Shown piece by piece: positions 1 through 8,154 of a stretch of 64,000 nt of DNA; the stretch's first letter is position 1; the number at the start of each line of letters is the position of its first letter. The stretch is taken from NCBI GenBank assembly GCA_025964675.1, contig JAOPYI010000139.1:1-64000 (forward strand), in the 5' to 3' direction. The notes under the pieces were generated by a model. That model worked only from the letters and a program-made list of their open reading frames with translations. It had not been told where the DNA came from and made no database searches. Source of the DNA: Sphaerisporangium sp. (GTDB taxonomy: Bacteria > Actinomycetota > Actinomycetes > Streptosporangiales > Streptosporangiaceae). The translations under genes and the position numbers were made by a program.

Positions 1-245
1 AGAGTTTCACCGCGCCGAACGGCGCCCCCGCCTACCTGCTGCACCCGACGACGGACACCTTCATAGCGTTCAACGCCACCTGCACCCACCAGGGCTGCCC
101 GGTCTCCTACGTCAAGCCCGGTTTTCATTGCCCTTGTCACGGCTCCACCTATGACCAGAGCGGCCAGGTGACCCGAGGGCCGGCGAACACGCCGCTGATC
201 AAGATCCCCGTAAAGGTCGTCGACGGACAGGTCACAATCGCCTGA
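1..245 (+). CDS. Rieske [2Fe-2S] domain protein, C-terminal part
   Basis: The gene enters from the left edge, so only its last 80 or so codons are visible; the reading frame begins at base 3 and ends at a TGA at 243-245. The two Rieske ligand motifs are intact: CTHQGC (Cys-x-His) and CPCHGSTYD (Cys-x-x-His), which hold a 2Fe-2S cluster through two Cys and two His. The segment ends in a short beta-rich tail typical of small stand-alone actinobacterial Rieske proteins, often exported through Tat. The N-terminus, where a signal peptide would show, lies outside the window. Its electron partner cannot be told. The neighbouring P450 is convergent and is not obviously in the same unit. Confidence 0.9.
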   Translation, partial: SFTAPNGAPAYLLHPTTDTFIAFNATCTHQGCPVSYVKPGFHCPCHGSTYDQSGQVTRGPANTPLIKIPVKVVDGQVTIA

Positions 246-365
246 TCCCAGCTGGGGCTGGTACCACGGCCAGCCTCGAGCCCACCTGACCAAACGGCCG
301 TGGCCCTGGCGTGGGTGCGGCAGAGGCCGGGCGTCACGTCCGTCATCCTCGGACCCCGTACGACA
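246..365 (+). pseudogene. Aldo/keto reductase C-terminal remnant
   Basis: Directly after the Rieske stop, in the same frame, the + strand stays open and encodes the stretch QTAVALAWVRQRPGVTSVIL followed by GPRTT. This matches the conserved C-terminal motif of aldo/keto reductases (VALAWVL-RPGVTS-IxGART). The match ends where the convergent P450 gene begins, and beyond it the frame is only the complement of the P450. There is no start codon, catalytic tetrad or NADPH-binding domain. I read it as the decayed end of a reductase gene cut by rearrangement. The family match is seen in the sequence; the history is inference. Confidence 0.6.
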
Positions 366-1613
366 CTAGAAGGTGAAGCCCTGGGTCTGGACGCTGTTGT
401 CGAAGTTGGACAGCAGCAGCTCGGGGTCCCCTATGGTGCGGATGCCGGGGAGGCGGGTGAACAGCTCGCGGTACATGATCTTGATTTCCTGGCGGGCCAG
501 GTTGGCACCGAGGCAGAAATGCGGGCCGGGGCCGCCGAAGCCGACATGCGGGTTGGGCTTGCGGGTGATGTCGAACCGGTCGGGGTCTGCGAAGACATCC
601 TCGTCACGGTTGGCCGAACCGTAGAACAGCACCACCTTGTCACCGGGCGCGAGCCGTACCCCTCGGATCTCGTACTCCTCGGTGACGGTCCGCCGGAACT
701 GCATGATCGGCGAGACATACCGCACGGTCTCCTCGATGGCGCCGCCGATGTGGCCCTCGAAGTCGCCGGCGAGCCGCTCGCGCTCGCCGGGGTTGTCGGT
801 GAGCAGCTTGAGCCCGTGGGCCATGGTGTTGCGTGCGGTCTCGTTGCCCGCGACCAGCAGCAGGGTGAAGAACGATCCCAGCTCCTTCGGGCTCAGCCGC
901 TCCCCGTCGACGTTGGCGTTGACCAGCGCGGAGACCAGGTCGTCCGAGGGGTTCTTCTCCCGCTCGCGGCCGAGGTCGATCACCAGGCGTTGCAGGGCGA
1001 ACAGCGCCGCCATGTTGCGGCCCGCCATCGCCACCGTGCGGGGGAGGCTCATGCGCACCCCGGTGTAGGCCGTGGAGACGTCGACGTGCTCGTGCACCTT
1101 GGCGCGGATGTCGTCGGGGACGCCCACCATGTCGCAGATGACGTGGATGGGCAGCCGGGCGGCGACCTGCGCGACGAAGTCACGAGGCCCCTCCTTCACC
1201 ACGTCGTCGACGATGCGCTCGGCGGCCTTCACGATGTCGTCGTCGAGCTTGCCCAGCATCTTGGGCGAGAACGCGCGGGACACGATCCTGCGGAGGCGGG
1301 CGTGGCGGGGGTCGTCGAGGTTGACCATCGAGTCGCCGAACACGTGTTTCACCCAGCCGGGCGGCTCGGGGTTGGTCACGGCCGGCTCGCTGGAGAACAC
1401 CTTGGCGTTGCGGCTGGCCTCCACCACGTCGGCGTGCCGCACCAGGGCGTGGAACCCCTTGCCGGAGCGGAGCAGCGGCACGCGGCGCTCGGCGAAGAAG
1501 ACCGGATGGCCGAGCCTCCTGAGCCGCGCGAAGTCGCGGTCGCGCTCGTGCGGCGGCCTGCGCCAGAACGCCAGGTCCGCCAGATCGATGCCCGTCTCCA
1601 TGGCCGTTGTCAC
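366..1613 (-). CDS. Cytochrome P450
   Basis: A 415-residue soluble bacterial cytochrome P450, a haem-thiolate monooxygenase that would take electrons from a ferredoxin. The I-helix motif AGNETARNT lies near residue 255, the K-helix ExxR appears as EETVRYVSP, and the haem loop FGGPGPHFCLG puts the axial cysteine at about residue 367. Length and motifs are complete. The sequence resembles the mycobacterial CYP124/125/142 group (lipid and sterol side-chain oxidation) in the region around NLDDPRHARLRRIVSRAFSP, but the substrate is not determinable. No ferredoxin or ferredoxin reductase gene is adjacent; the Rieske fragment to the left is convergent and not a standard P450 partner. Confidence 0.93.
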   Translation of the reverse strand: MTTAMETGIDLADLAFWRRPPHERDRDFARLRRLGHPVFFAERRVPLLRSGKGFHALVRHADVVEASRNAKVFSSEPAVTNPEPPGWVKHVFGDSMVNLDDPRHARLRRIVSRAFSPKMLGKLDDDIVKAAERIVDDVVKEGPRDFVAQVAARLPIHVICDMVGVPDDIRAKVHEHVDVSTAYTGVRMSLPRTVAMAGRNMAALFALQRLVIDLGREREKNPSDDLVSALVNANVDGERLSPKELGSFFTLLLVAGNETARNTMAHGLKLLTDNPGERERLAGDFEGHIGGAIEETVRYVSPIMQFRRTVTEEYEIRGVRLAPGDKVVLFYGSANRDEDVFADPDRFDITRKPNPHVGFGGPGPHFCLGANLARQEIKIMYRELFTRLPGIRTIGDPELLLSNFDNSVQTQGFTF

Positions 1614-1653
1614 GGTCTCATCCTGGCACGGCCTTTACCGTCCCCGCCCGGGG

Positions 1654-2565
1654 TCAGCGGTAGGGCTGCCACCTGGTGGTCAGGTCGCGGGCTTTGAAGG
1701 TCGACATGCGGTGTTCCCACTGGGCCCGGATGCCGGGATTGCTGCGCAGGATGGGCAGGACGCTGGTGACCAGCTTCAACTCGCGCAGGCGGCGCAGCAC
1801 GGGGAAGCCGTCCCACTCGGTGATGTCGACGCCGTAGCGCTTCGCCAGGATGGCGTGGTCGTCGGTCGCGTAGTCGAGGCGGAGCCGGCCGACCGCGACG
1901 GGAGCCAGATCCCATTCGCGTGGGCCGACGCTGGTGCTGTCGAAGTCGCACAGCACCGGGCCGCGCGGGCCCGCGATGAGGTTGCCGATGAACGCGTCCC
2001 CGTGGATGACGCCCGGGGGCAGCGGGAAGCGGAGCCGCGCGAACTGCTCCTCGACCTGATCGCACTCCTCCAGCAGGAACGCGTGGTCATCGGCGCCCAG
2101 GTCCTCGGGCTCGGCCAGGCGCTGGCGGACCTCGTCCATCGGATGCCATCGCGGCAGGTCGGCCGGCGGCCCGGGGAGCCTGTGCAGGCGCTTGAGCAGG
2201 ATGGCGAGATCGGCGCCGTCCGGCCGGATCCCCGTCTCGGGAATGTGCTCCCACAGCGTGATCATCTGCCCGTACAGCCGGATGGGCTGCTCCACCCCTG
2301 GAAGGAGCCGCACCGCCGGGAAGCCGTGGCCTGCCAGCCACCGGGCGACGCGCACCACGGTCTCCGCCCGCTCGCGAGCGGCGGTGGAGCCGGCGATGCG
2401 CACGACCACCGGAGCCGTACGCAGCCGGAACACGGCGTTGTTGGTGAACTTGATCAGCTCGGCCCGGGTGGGATCAAGTCCCGTCTCGGCGCAGACCGCG
2501 GCGAGAAGTGAGCGGAGGTTGTCGCGGGTCAGCCCGCCTGATGGATCTACCGTCGCGATGCTCAT
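1654..2565 (-). CDS. Aminoglycoside phosphotransferase-family kinase
   Basis: A protein of about 303 residues with the APH/choline-kinase fold. The catalytic loop reads HGDAFIGNLIAG, with the catalytic Asp after His-Gly. The metal-binding segment is LCDFDSTSVGPREWDL, equivalent to the DFG-like Asp plus the conserved WDL. The ATG at 2563-2565 overlaps the TGA of the upstream regulator as ATGA, so I prefer it over a start ten codons upstream. The overlap implies translational coupling. Members of this family are common next to XRE-TPR regulators in actinomycetes and mostly have unknown small-molecule substrates; a drug-resistance role should not be assumed. It lies 40 bp upstream of the P450 on the same strand. 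Confidence 0.85.
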   Translation of the reverse strand: MSIATVDPSGGLTRDNLRSLLAAVCAETGLDPTRAELIKFTNNAVFRLRTAPVVVRIAGSTAARERAETVVRVARWLAGHGFPAVRLLPGVEQPIRLYGQMITLWEHIPETGIRPDGADLAILLKRLHRLPGPPADLPRWHPMDEVRQRLAEPEDLGADDHAFLLEECDQVEEQFARLRFPLPPGVIHGDAFIGNLIAGPRGPVLCDFDSTSVGPREWDLAPVAVGRLRLDYATDDHAILAKRYGVDITEWDGFPVLRRLRELKLVTSVLPILRSNPGIRAQWEHRMSTFKARDLTTRWQPYR

Positions 2566-3926
2566 ACGATCTGCAAGTCCTTGATCCGCCGGCATAGCTC
2601 CCGCGCGCCTGAGTCATGCGGCCGCTCCGCCGCCGCGTCCTTCAGCGGGTCCAGGCGGTCGATGGTCCTTACCGACCGGATCTGGGCCACCAGCCTGACG
2701 GCCTCATGCCCGTTCTCCAGACCGTCCTGCACCTCGCCCAGCCGGAGCTGCACCGTCGCCAGTCCTATCAACTCGAACACCTTGCTTCGTGCCATGTTCT
2801 GATCTCGGTTCCGTACGCTGTTGGAAAGAAGCCCGGCCGCCTTCGTCAGGTGGCCAGGGTGGGTGCGTGAGAGGCTCGCGTGCGTCATGCCGCTCGCCGC
2901 CTCGAGGTCGGCGTCGCCGAAGAACCGCACCCAGGCGGGCGCCGCCTCGTGGTCCGCCCGGGCGTACTCGTCGCCAGCCCGGCTGATGGACTTCATGGCG
3001 AGCCGCTCGTCCCCCAGCAGGGCGTACGCCCAGGCCTCGTTCGCGCACAACATGGCGACGGTCAGCTCGCAGCTCGCGTCCTGCGCGCAGATCTGGCCGA
3101 GCTGGAAGAACCGCAACGCGTCCTCTACGCGATCGAGGTGCAGGTGGACACGCCCCATCCGGTAGAGGATGTTGGCCGCCAGCGACGGGTCCTTGGCGTG
3201 TTTCGCCTGTTCGAGAGCGCGAGCGAGATGCCGGCGAGCGGCGCCGTAGAGGCCGACGTCGAAGGAGGTCCAGCCCGCCAGGTTGTGCTGGTCGGCGAGC
3301 GCACGGTGGAGGCGGCGCCCGACCTTGTCCGTGCACGTCGCCTGCAGGAGGTGCTGGGACCAGGCCAGCTGGGCCACCACCGCGTCCCGGCAGACGCCGC
3401 CGCCGTAGCGGTAGTCGAGCGCGCGGAGCGACTGGGTGACGGTCTCGACCTGCTCGACCTCCGCGTCACCGATGTTGGCCGGAACGGGCGTGTCGGCACG
3501 CGCGAGCGGCTGGCGCCACTCTTCCACCGTCGCCACCGCGGCGCCGATGGTGACCTGGGCGGCGTGGGCCAGCAGCCGGCGGACCTGCTCGTCCTCGTCG
3601 GCGTCGTCCTGATAGCCGGCCGGCGAGCCGGCCATGCCCTGCGACGCGTCGTCGAAGGCGAGTCCCATGTACCCGCGCGGGACCCCGAGGCCGTCGGCGA
3701 TGCGCACGAGCACGTCGTACGCCATGACCTGGCGCCCGTTGAGGATCTCGGAGATCTCGGACTGGGACTGGCCCGTCAGCGCCGCGATCCTGCGCTGGGA
3801 CACCCCGACGCGCTGGAGGAGCAGGTACACCGTGGCGATGTCGCGCGCGGCCAGAGCCTGGCGCATCTGGGGTCGCTCCCAGATGGCGAAGCTGATCGCC
3901 TGCTCGCTCACATGCGTGACGTTCAT
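2562..3926 (-). CDS. XRE-family HTH regulator with TPR-like C-terminus
   Basis: A 454-residue regulator. Residues of about 38-95 form an XRE-type helix-turn-helix (VSQRRIAALTGQSQSEISEIL followed by DVLVRIADGLGVP). The rest is all-helical with TPR-like repeats, for example the segments beginning AARRHLARALEQ, ANILYRMGRVHLHLDR and AWAYALLGDERLAMKSI. The architecture matches the large actinomycete class of XRE-TPR regulators that may sense a small ligand or peptide through the helical domain. The stop overlaps the start of the kinase gene by 4 bp, making a two-gene unit. It is divergent from the ATPase gene at 4184, and the 257-bp gap between them must carry both promoters. Confidence 0.85.
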   Translation of the reverse strand: MNVTHVSEQAISFAIWERPQMRQALAARDIATVYLLLQRVGVSQRRIAALTGQSQSEISEILNGRQVMAYDVLVRIADGLGVPRGYMGLAFDDASQGMAGSPAGYQDDADEDEQVRRLLAHAAQVTIGAAVATVEEWRQPLARADTPVPANIGDAEVEQVETVTQSLRALDYRYGGGVCRDAVVAQLAWSQHLLQATCTDKVGRRLHRALADQHNLAGWTSFDVGLYGAARRHLARALEQAKHAKDPSLAANILYRMGRVHLHLDRVEDALRFFQLGQICAQDASCELTVAMLCANEAWAYALLGDERLAMKSISRAGDEYARADHEAAPAWVRFFGDADLEAASGMTHASLSRTHPGHLTKAAGLLSNSVRNRDQNMARSKVFELIGLATVQLRLGEVQDGLENGHEAVRLVAQIRSVRTIDRLDPLKDAAAERPHDSGARELCRRIKDLQIV

Positions 3927-4183
3927 GCTGACCTTCCGACCGTCAAATCCGCTGACCTGTCAATTAACCCAGGTCCCAGGGGGCCCCCGAGGGAATAACG
4001 GTCGCACCTATCACCCGGGCAGATCGGTTTGGCCAATCGCCAGTAGACCGGAGATGGGTATCGGTGGCACGTCTTACCACCCGGCGCAAAGTTCCCTCAC
4101 CCTGGAATCCACACCCCGGGGGGATCACCGCGCGCTTCCTCCGAATTGATCATCGGTCGAGAAGCACAAGGAGTGATCAGCTC

Positions 4184-4738
4184 ATGCGCGCCGAGCAGCC
4201 CGTCCCAAAGGAGGCTCTCCACCACACCGGGGTCCTTGCGGAAGATCGTCGGCCAGGGGGCGAGCCGCGCGTCCCCTGCCAGGACACCTTCCGCGTGCTG
4301 GTCACAAGGCTGCGGGCGGGGTCCGCCTCACGCCGCGCCCGTGCGGCGGTACGGGAAGCGCTGTCGAGGGCGGGGGTCACCGCGGATGGGATCGGCGACA
4401 CCGAGATCATCGTGGCGGAGCTGGCCGCCAACGCGGAGAAGCACGCCTGCGGGCCGTACGAGCTTCGCATCCACTGCCTGAGCGGCATCCCGATGTGGTG
4501 CGAGATGGTGGACGGCGGGCACGAGCTGGGCGAGATCCCCGCCATGCTGGCCTACCTGCACACGGCCGAGGAGATCGACCTGAGGCCGTTCGCCGAGAGC
4601 GGGCGCGGGCTGTTCCTTGCCCACAGGCTCTCCGGCGGCCGCTGCTACGCGTACCCCACCACGATGTCCGTGGGCGGCACGGCCGGCAAGGCCGTCGCCT
4701 TCGCCCTTCCCGCCCCCTCGTGCGGTGGGGGAGGCTGA
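4184..4738 (+). CDS. Anti-sigma-type ATP-binding protein (RsbW/HATPase_c_2-like)
   Basis: A protein of 184 residues with a GHKL-type ATPase fold as in RsbW/SpoIIAB-like serine kinases. The N box is visible as IIVAELAANAEKHA, and the G region as ESGRGLFLAHRLSGG. The ATG at 4184 is preceded by AAGGAG at 4168-4173, which decides the start over a longer in-frame option at 4064. Such proteins usually bind a sigma factor or phosphorylate a STAS antagonist, but neither partner is adjacent. The middle segment (VDGGHELGEIPAM) differs from the usual DxGxG motif, so ATP binding may be altered. It is a single-gene unit, divergent from the XRE-TPR regulator. Confidence 0.78.
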   Translation: MRAEQPVPKEALHHTGVLAEDRRPGGEPRVPCQDTFRVLVTRLRAGSASRRARAAVREALSRAGVTADGIGDTEIIVAELAANAEKHACGPYELRIHCLSGIPMWCEMVDGGHELGEIPAMLAYLHTAEEIDLRPFAESGRGLFLAHRLSGGRCYAYPTTMSVGGTAGKAVAFALPAPSCGGGG

Positions 4739-4895
4739 CGCCTCATCGCCGACGACCACCACCGCGTGGGCCACCTCGAGGCCTGACAGCTTCCCCATTG
4801 CGCGCTGACGGCCCCGCCTCCGGGCCACCGAGACCTGGCGCTCCAGCCGGTGGAGCCCTGAGCTGGTGATTAGTCGAACGTGGTAGCTGTAATAG

Positions 4896-5150
4896 GTGAG
4901 CAGTGAGTCAGGTGATGAGGGGATACGGATCAACAGCGAGGGTCAGGTCACCATCCCCGCCGAGCTTCGCGAGAAATTCCGGCTGCACGAGGGCGACGAG
5001 GTCGACGTCATCGAGGCCGGCAACGCCCTGCAGATCGTCCGCCGTGAGGGCTCCGAGAGCCGGGGCAGGCGGCTGACCGGCCGGATGCGCGGGCGGGCCT
5101 CAGTGAGGATGAGCACCGACGAGCTGATGGGGCTGCTGCGTGGGGAGTAG
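4896..5150 (+). CDS. AbrB/MazE-type antitoxin (VapB-like)
   Basis: An 84-residue protein with an N-terminal swapped-hairpin AbrB DNA-binding domain: INSEGQVTIPAELREKF, then LHEGDEVDVIEAGNALQIVRR. It has a basic C-terminal tail (RGRRLTGRMRGR) that would wrap the toxin. Translation probably starts at the GTG at 4896. The last codons overlap the start of the downstream PIN gene by 11 bp, the usual arrangement for an autoregulated vapBC operon. The antitoxin would neutralise the PIN nuclease and repress its own promoter. Family assignment is clear; activity as a toxin-antitoxin pair is inferred from context. Confidence 0.85.
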   Translation: MSSESGDEGIRINSEGQVTIPAELREKFRLHEGDEVDVIEAGNALQIVRREGSESRGRRLTGRMRGRASVRMSTDELMGLLRGE

Positions 5151-5595
5151 CCGCCGCCTGCAGCTCGTTCCCGACGAGCCGACCACGCTGGTGGACACGA
5201 GCGTCCTGCTGGACATCGTCATGGACGACCCGATGTGGGCGATCTGGTCGGAGGACGCGCTCGCCGACGCCTTCGAGGCGGGAAGGGTCGTCATCAACCC
5301 GATCGTGTACACCGAGGTCTCGGTCACCTTCGACGCGGCCGAGGACCTCGACGACGCCCTGCCCTGCACCGAGCTGGCCAGGGAGGAGCTTCCCTATGAG
5401 GCCGCCTTCCTCGCGGGCAAGGCCTTCGGCGCCTACCGCGCGCGGGGCGGCCTGATGGGTTCGCCTCCCCCCGACTTCTACATCGGCGCCCACGCGGCCG
5501 TGCGGTCGTACCGGCTGCTGACCCGCGACGCCCTGCGCTACCGCGCGTACTTCCCCTCCCTGGAGCTGATCACGCCGGATATGACCACGAGCTGA
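5140..5595 (+). CDS. PIN-domain ribonuclease toxin (VapC-like)
   Basis: A 151-residue PIN-domain protein. The acidic residues that bind the metal are present: the first Asp in LVDTSVLLDIV, a Glu in NPIVYTEVS, an Asp in SPPPDFYIGAHA and a fourth Asp in LLTRDALRY. The first two codon clusters are normal for VapC-type single-strand-specific RNases. The GTG at 5140 lies inside the end of the antitoxin gene. The length is slightly above the usual 130-140 residues. The target RNA cannot be predicted from sequence. Confidence 0.85.
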   Translation: MGSSRRLQLVPDEPTTLVDTSVLLDIVMDDPMWAIWSEDALADAFEAGRVVINPIVYTEVSVTFDAAEDLDDALPCTELAREELPYEAAFLAGKAFGAYRARGGLMGSPPPDFYIGAHAAVRSYRLLTRDALRYRAYFPSLELITPDMTTS

Positions 5596-5678
5596 CGGGA
5601 GGAGGACCACCTGACCGTTGGAGGCGGCCTGTTCCGGCATGCCAGGCGAAGTCTCCGGGCGGGGGGACCCGGCGGGAC

Positions 5679-5951
5679 TCAGGACACCTTGCTTCTGCTG
5701 TAGAGGGCGGTCGCGAGCAGGACCCCGATGATTGCGAGGACGATCTGGAGTATCAGCTCGATCCAGTCGATTCCCCTGGTGTTGGCGACCCCGAGACCGC
5801 CGGCGATGGCCGTGCCGATGAGGGCCGCGACGATACCGATCACGATGGTCAGCCAGATCGGGATGTTCTGGCGCCCGGGAATGAGCAGCCGCGCAATCAC
5901 ACCGATCACCAGACCGACGATGATCGCGCTGATTATGCCGGTGACATGCAT
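5679..5951 (-). CDS. GlsB/YeaQ/YmgE-family small membrane protein
   Basis: About 90 residues with three hydrophobic segments: residues 3-25 (IISAIIVGLVIGVIARLLIP), 30-55 (WLTIVIGIVAALIGTAIAGG) and 66-85 (IELILQIVLAIIGVLLATAL). The first carries the family signature GxxxGxxARLLxPGRQ. The family was formerly called transglycosylase-associated protein and is linked to general stress, but its molecular role is unknown. The ATG at 5951 sits 6 bp behind GGAGG, whereas the GTG two codons earlier is too close to that ribosome binding site. It is monocistronic and convergent with the vapC-like gene. Confidence 0.85.
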   Translation of the reverse strand: MHVTGIISAIIVGLVIGVIARLLIPGRQNIPIWLTIVIGIVAALIGTAIAGGLGVANTRGIDWIELILQIVLAIIGVLLATALYSRSKVS

Positions 5952-6036
5952 CTTCACGCCTCCGTTATCCGGTTGTTATCCGTATTCCCACGGGCGGGGC
6001 GATCGATGCGTCGGCGCGGGTCAGAGGAATCGCACG

Positions 6037-6645
6037 TCAGGACGGCCCGTCCGGCGCGCTCAGCGCCGTCTTCAGGTCGGACCGCAGCGTCTCGGCGTCA
6101 CGGAAGTGGATCGCGCTCATGCCGGCCGACTCGGCGCCGTTGACGTTCACCAGGCGGTCGTCGACGAAAACGAAGTCTCCCGGCCGCGCGCGAAGGCCCG
6201 CCGCGACCTGGAGATAGATCTCGGCGTCGGGCTTCACCAGCCCGAGGTGACCGCTGTAGAAGCGGGCGTTCATGGTCTGGATCCAGGGAAGCCGCTCGAC
6301 GCCGTCGGCCACGCACACGGGGGCGTTGGACAGCAGCGCCACCCGCTGCCCGGAGGACCTGAGCTCCTCCAGGAGCGCCACGGCGTCGTGGTTCGGATGG
6401 GTCCAGCTCTCGACGTCGAGCGCGACCAGACGCTCCACCTCGTGGTCGCGCGCCCGGCGGTCCAGCACCTCCGACCAGTAGGCGCCGGGCGTCAGGGTGC
6501 CCCGGTCGAACTCCAGCCGGTGTTCCCAGTAGCCCTGCCAGAAGCGGTCCGGGCCGATGCCGGAAGCCTCCACCAGCCGTCCGCGATCGGATTCCGGCTG
6601 GGCGTGGCACAGCACTTCCCCGTAGTCGAAGAGCACCCATTTCAT
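6037..6645 (-). CDS. HAD-superfamily hydrolase, subfamily IA
   Basis: A 202-residue HAD phosphatase-like protein. Motif I is WVLFDYGEVL, with the nucleophile Asp; the usual second Asp is replaced by Gly-Glu, as in the YihX-like branch. Motif II is ALLSNAP, motif III is the Lys in LGLVKPD, and motif IV is FVFVDD. A helical cap lies between residues 20 and 90. The ATG at 6645 opens directly on motif I and is preferred over longer in-frame starts reaching into the upstream gene. Substrate unknown, most likely a sugar phosphate or nucleotide. Confidence 0.85.
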   Translation of the reverse strand: MKWVLFDYGEVLCHAQPESDRGRLVEASGIGPDRFWQGYWEHRLEFDRGTLTPGAYWSEVLDRRARDHEVERLVALDVESWTHPNHDAVALLEELRSSGQRVALLSNAPVCVADGVERLPWIQTMNARFYSGHLGLVKPDAEIYLQVAAGLRARPGDFVFVDDRLVNVNGAESAGMSAIHFRDAETLRSDLKTALSAPDGPS

Positions 6646-6665
6646 GATCGTGATACTACCGAAGA

Positions 6666-7517
6666 TCAGACCTTGAGGAACGGCTCGACGTACTCGTTCA
6701 CGGCTCCGCATCCCAGGTAGTTGCGCACGGTGTGGAAGTCCGCCCAGTCGATGTTGACCTTCTCGTCGCAGGTGACCCCGTCGAAGTGGCTCTTCAGCGC
6801 CCCCGGGATGGCCGCGATGTCGTCCTTATCGGCGATGTTCACCCAGCGGCGCACGCCATGGGGGCACCTGCCGCGCCCCGCCTGCGGCAGCGGCTGGAGC
6901 CGCTCGAAGACGACCCCCGGCATCGCCAGCGGGCTGCCGAGCGTGATGAGCAGGTCGACCGACAGGTCGGGATGCGCCCACAACGCCTCGTACGTCACCA
7001 CGCTGCCCAGCGAGTGCGCGATGACCACCTGCGGCCGGTTGCGGCGGATGGCGTCCGCGACGGCGTCCCGCGACCGCACCCTGGCGGCGGCGTCACCGCT
7101 CGCGAAGTAGGCCGCGACCTCGGGGCAGAAGTCCTCGGCGAAGTCCTTGGCGTGCGGTCCGAGCCTCACAAGGAGCCACTCCGCGAACCGGTGGATCAGC
7201 CCGGTCAGCGTCTCGCCCGCGACCGTTCCGGCCCCGCCCATCTGCTTCATCCAGTCGGCCAGCACGAGCTGTGACGCCGGGTCCATCTTGCGCAGGTCGC
7301 GCCTGGTGGCCGGGGGCGTCTCCTTGCGGAGCAGGTGGGCGTAGTACGCCACCTCGCTGACGTACGACTGCCCGGTGTAGGGGGTGCCGCCTCCGAGACC
7401 GGCGTGCAGATAGCGGTCCCACTTGGCCCGCATGGCCTCCGCCGCGCCCTGGGCCGAACCCGCTGCCAGGAAATAGCGGTACTTGCCGATGCCGTGAACC
7501 CCCACGATCCTCGCCAC
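6666..7517 (-). CDS. Alpha/beta hydrolase, serine-esterase type
   Basis: A 283-residue protein with an alpha/beta-hydrolase core. The N-terminal strand IVGVHGIGKYRYF carries the HG oxyanion motif. The nucleophile elbow is VVIAHSLGSVVTYEAL, with Ser near residue 170. ITLGSPLAMPGV is the following strand, and a late His (DWADFHTVRNYLG) could complete the triad. There is no signal peptide, so it is probably cytoplasmic. The GTG start at 7517 is supported by GGGAGG seven bases upstream. Stand-alone proteins of this type are often annotated as serine peptidases or lipase-like, but the substrate is unknown. It lies 20 bp upstream of the HAD gene and may be co-transcribed with it. Confidence 0.7.
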   Translation of the reverse strand: MARIVGVHGIGKYRYFLAAGSAQGAAEAMRAKWDRYLHAGLGGGTPYTGQSYVSEVAYYAHLLRKETPPATRRDLRKMDPASQLVLADWMKQMGGAGTVAGETLTGLIHRFAEWLLVRLGPHAKDFAEDFCPEVAAYFASGDAAARVRSRDAVADAIRRNRPQVVIAHSLGSVVTYEALWAHPDLSVDLLITLGSPLAMPGVVFERLQPLPQAGRGRCPHGVRRWVNIADKDDIAAIPGALKSHFDGVTCDEKVNIDWADFHTVRNYLGCGAVNEYVEPFLKV

Positions 7518-7716
7518 CGCATGGCCTCCCAGAGTTGCTGACGTACCCGGCTCCGCTGACTTTGCCCGAGCCTGACGATCACCACAAGGCAGCGCGCGAA
7601 AGTCTCCCGCTGGGAAGACGCGACGGGCGGCCCCGTCGTTTACCGCGCGGCCAGGACAACCGATAAGCGAACAAACCGGTTGATCGATGGCGGGGCCTTG
7701 CGGTTACCCTGGTGGC

Positions 7717-8142
7717 ATGCCTGGTCCGCTCCACGTCCGCGGCTCGGTCGCCATCCCGGAGGCCGAGCTCACCTGGCGTTTCTCGCGTTCCTCGGGGCCG
7801 GGCGGCCAGGGCGTCAACACCACCGACAGCCGTGTCGAGCTGAGCTTCGACCTCCAGGCCACCAGCGCGCTGCCTGAGCCGCTCAAGGCCCGTGCGCTTG
7901 AGCGGCTGGGCCCGCGCCTCGTCGACGGGGTCATCACGATCACCGCCTCGGAGTACCGCTCCCAGCTGCGCAACCGCGACGCCGCGAGGCTCCGCCTGAC
8001 CCACCTGATCGACCAGGCCATCGCTCCCCCGCCCAAGAAACGCCGGGCGACCAAGCCGTCACGCGGGGCCGTCGAGCGGCGCCTCACGGCCAAGAAGCAC
8101 CGCTCCGGCATCAAGCGCCTGCGCCGCCCCGACGAGAGCTGA
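7717..8142 (+). CDS. arfB: Peptidyl-tRNA hydrolase ArfB (ribosome rescue)
   Basis: A 141-residue ArfB/YaeJ protein. The catalytic GGQ lies in RSSGPGGQGVNTTDSRVEL. The RF-1-type domain is followed by a lysine- and arginine-rich tail (PPPKKRRATKPSRGAVERR, then KKHRSGIKRLRR) that enters the empty mRNA channel of stalled ribosomes. It hydrolyses peptidyl-tRNA on non-stop complexes. The ATG at 7717 matches the usual N-terminus of the family (a short lead into SVAIPEAELTWRFSRSSGPGGQ). Length and motifs are complete. The gene is convergent with the DinB-like gene, with a 12-bp gap. Confidence 0.93.
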   Translation: MPGPLHVRGSVAIPEAELTWRFSRSSGPGGQGVNTTDSRVELSFDLQATSALPEPLKARALERLGPRLVDGVITITASEYRSQLRNRDAARLRLTHLIDQAIAPPPKKRRATKPSRGAVERRLTAKKHRSGIKRLRRPDES

Positions 8143-8154
8143 CCACCCGAAGGG

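Noticed and set aside
300-1697. Long open frame on the + strand across the P450 gene
   Set aside because: Beyond the reductase remnant it is only the complement of a well-supported P450 and shows repetitive His/Val/Arg-rich composition typical of GC-driven antisense frames.
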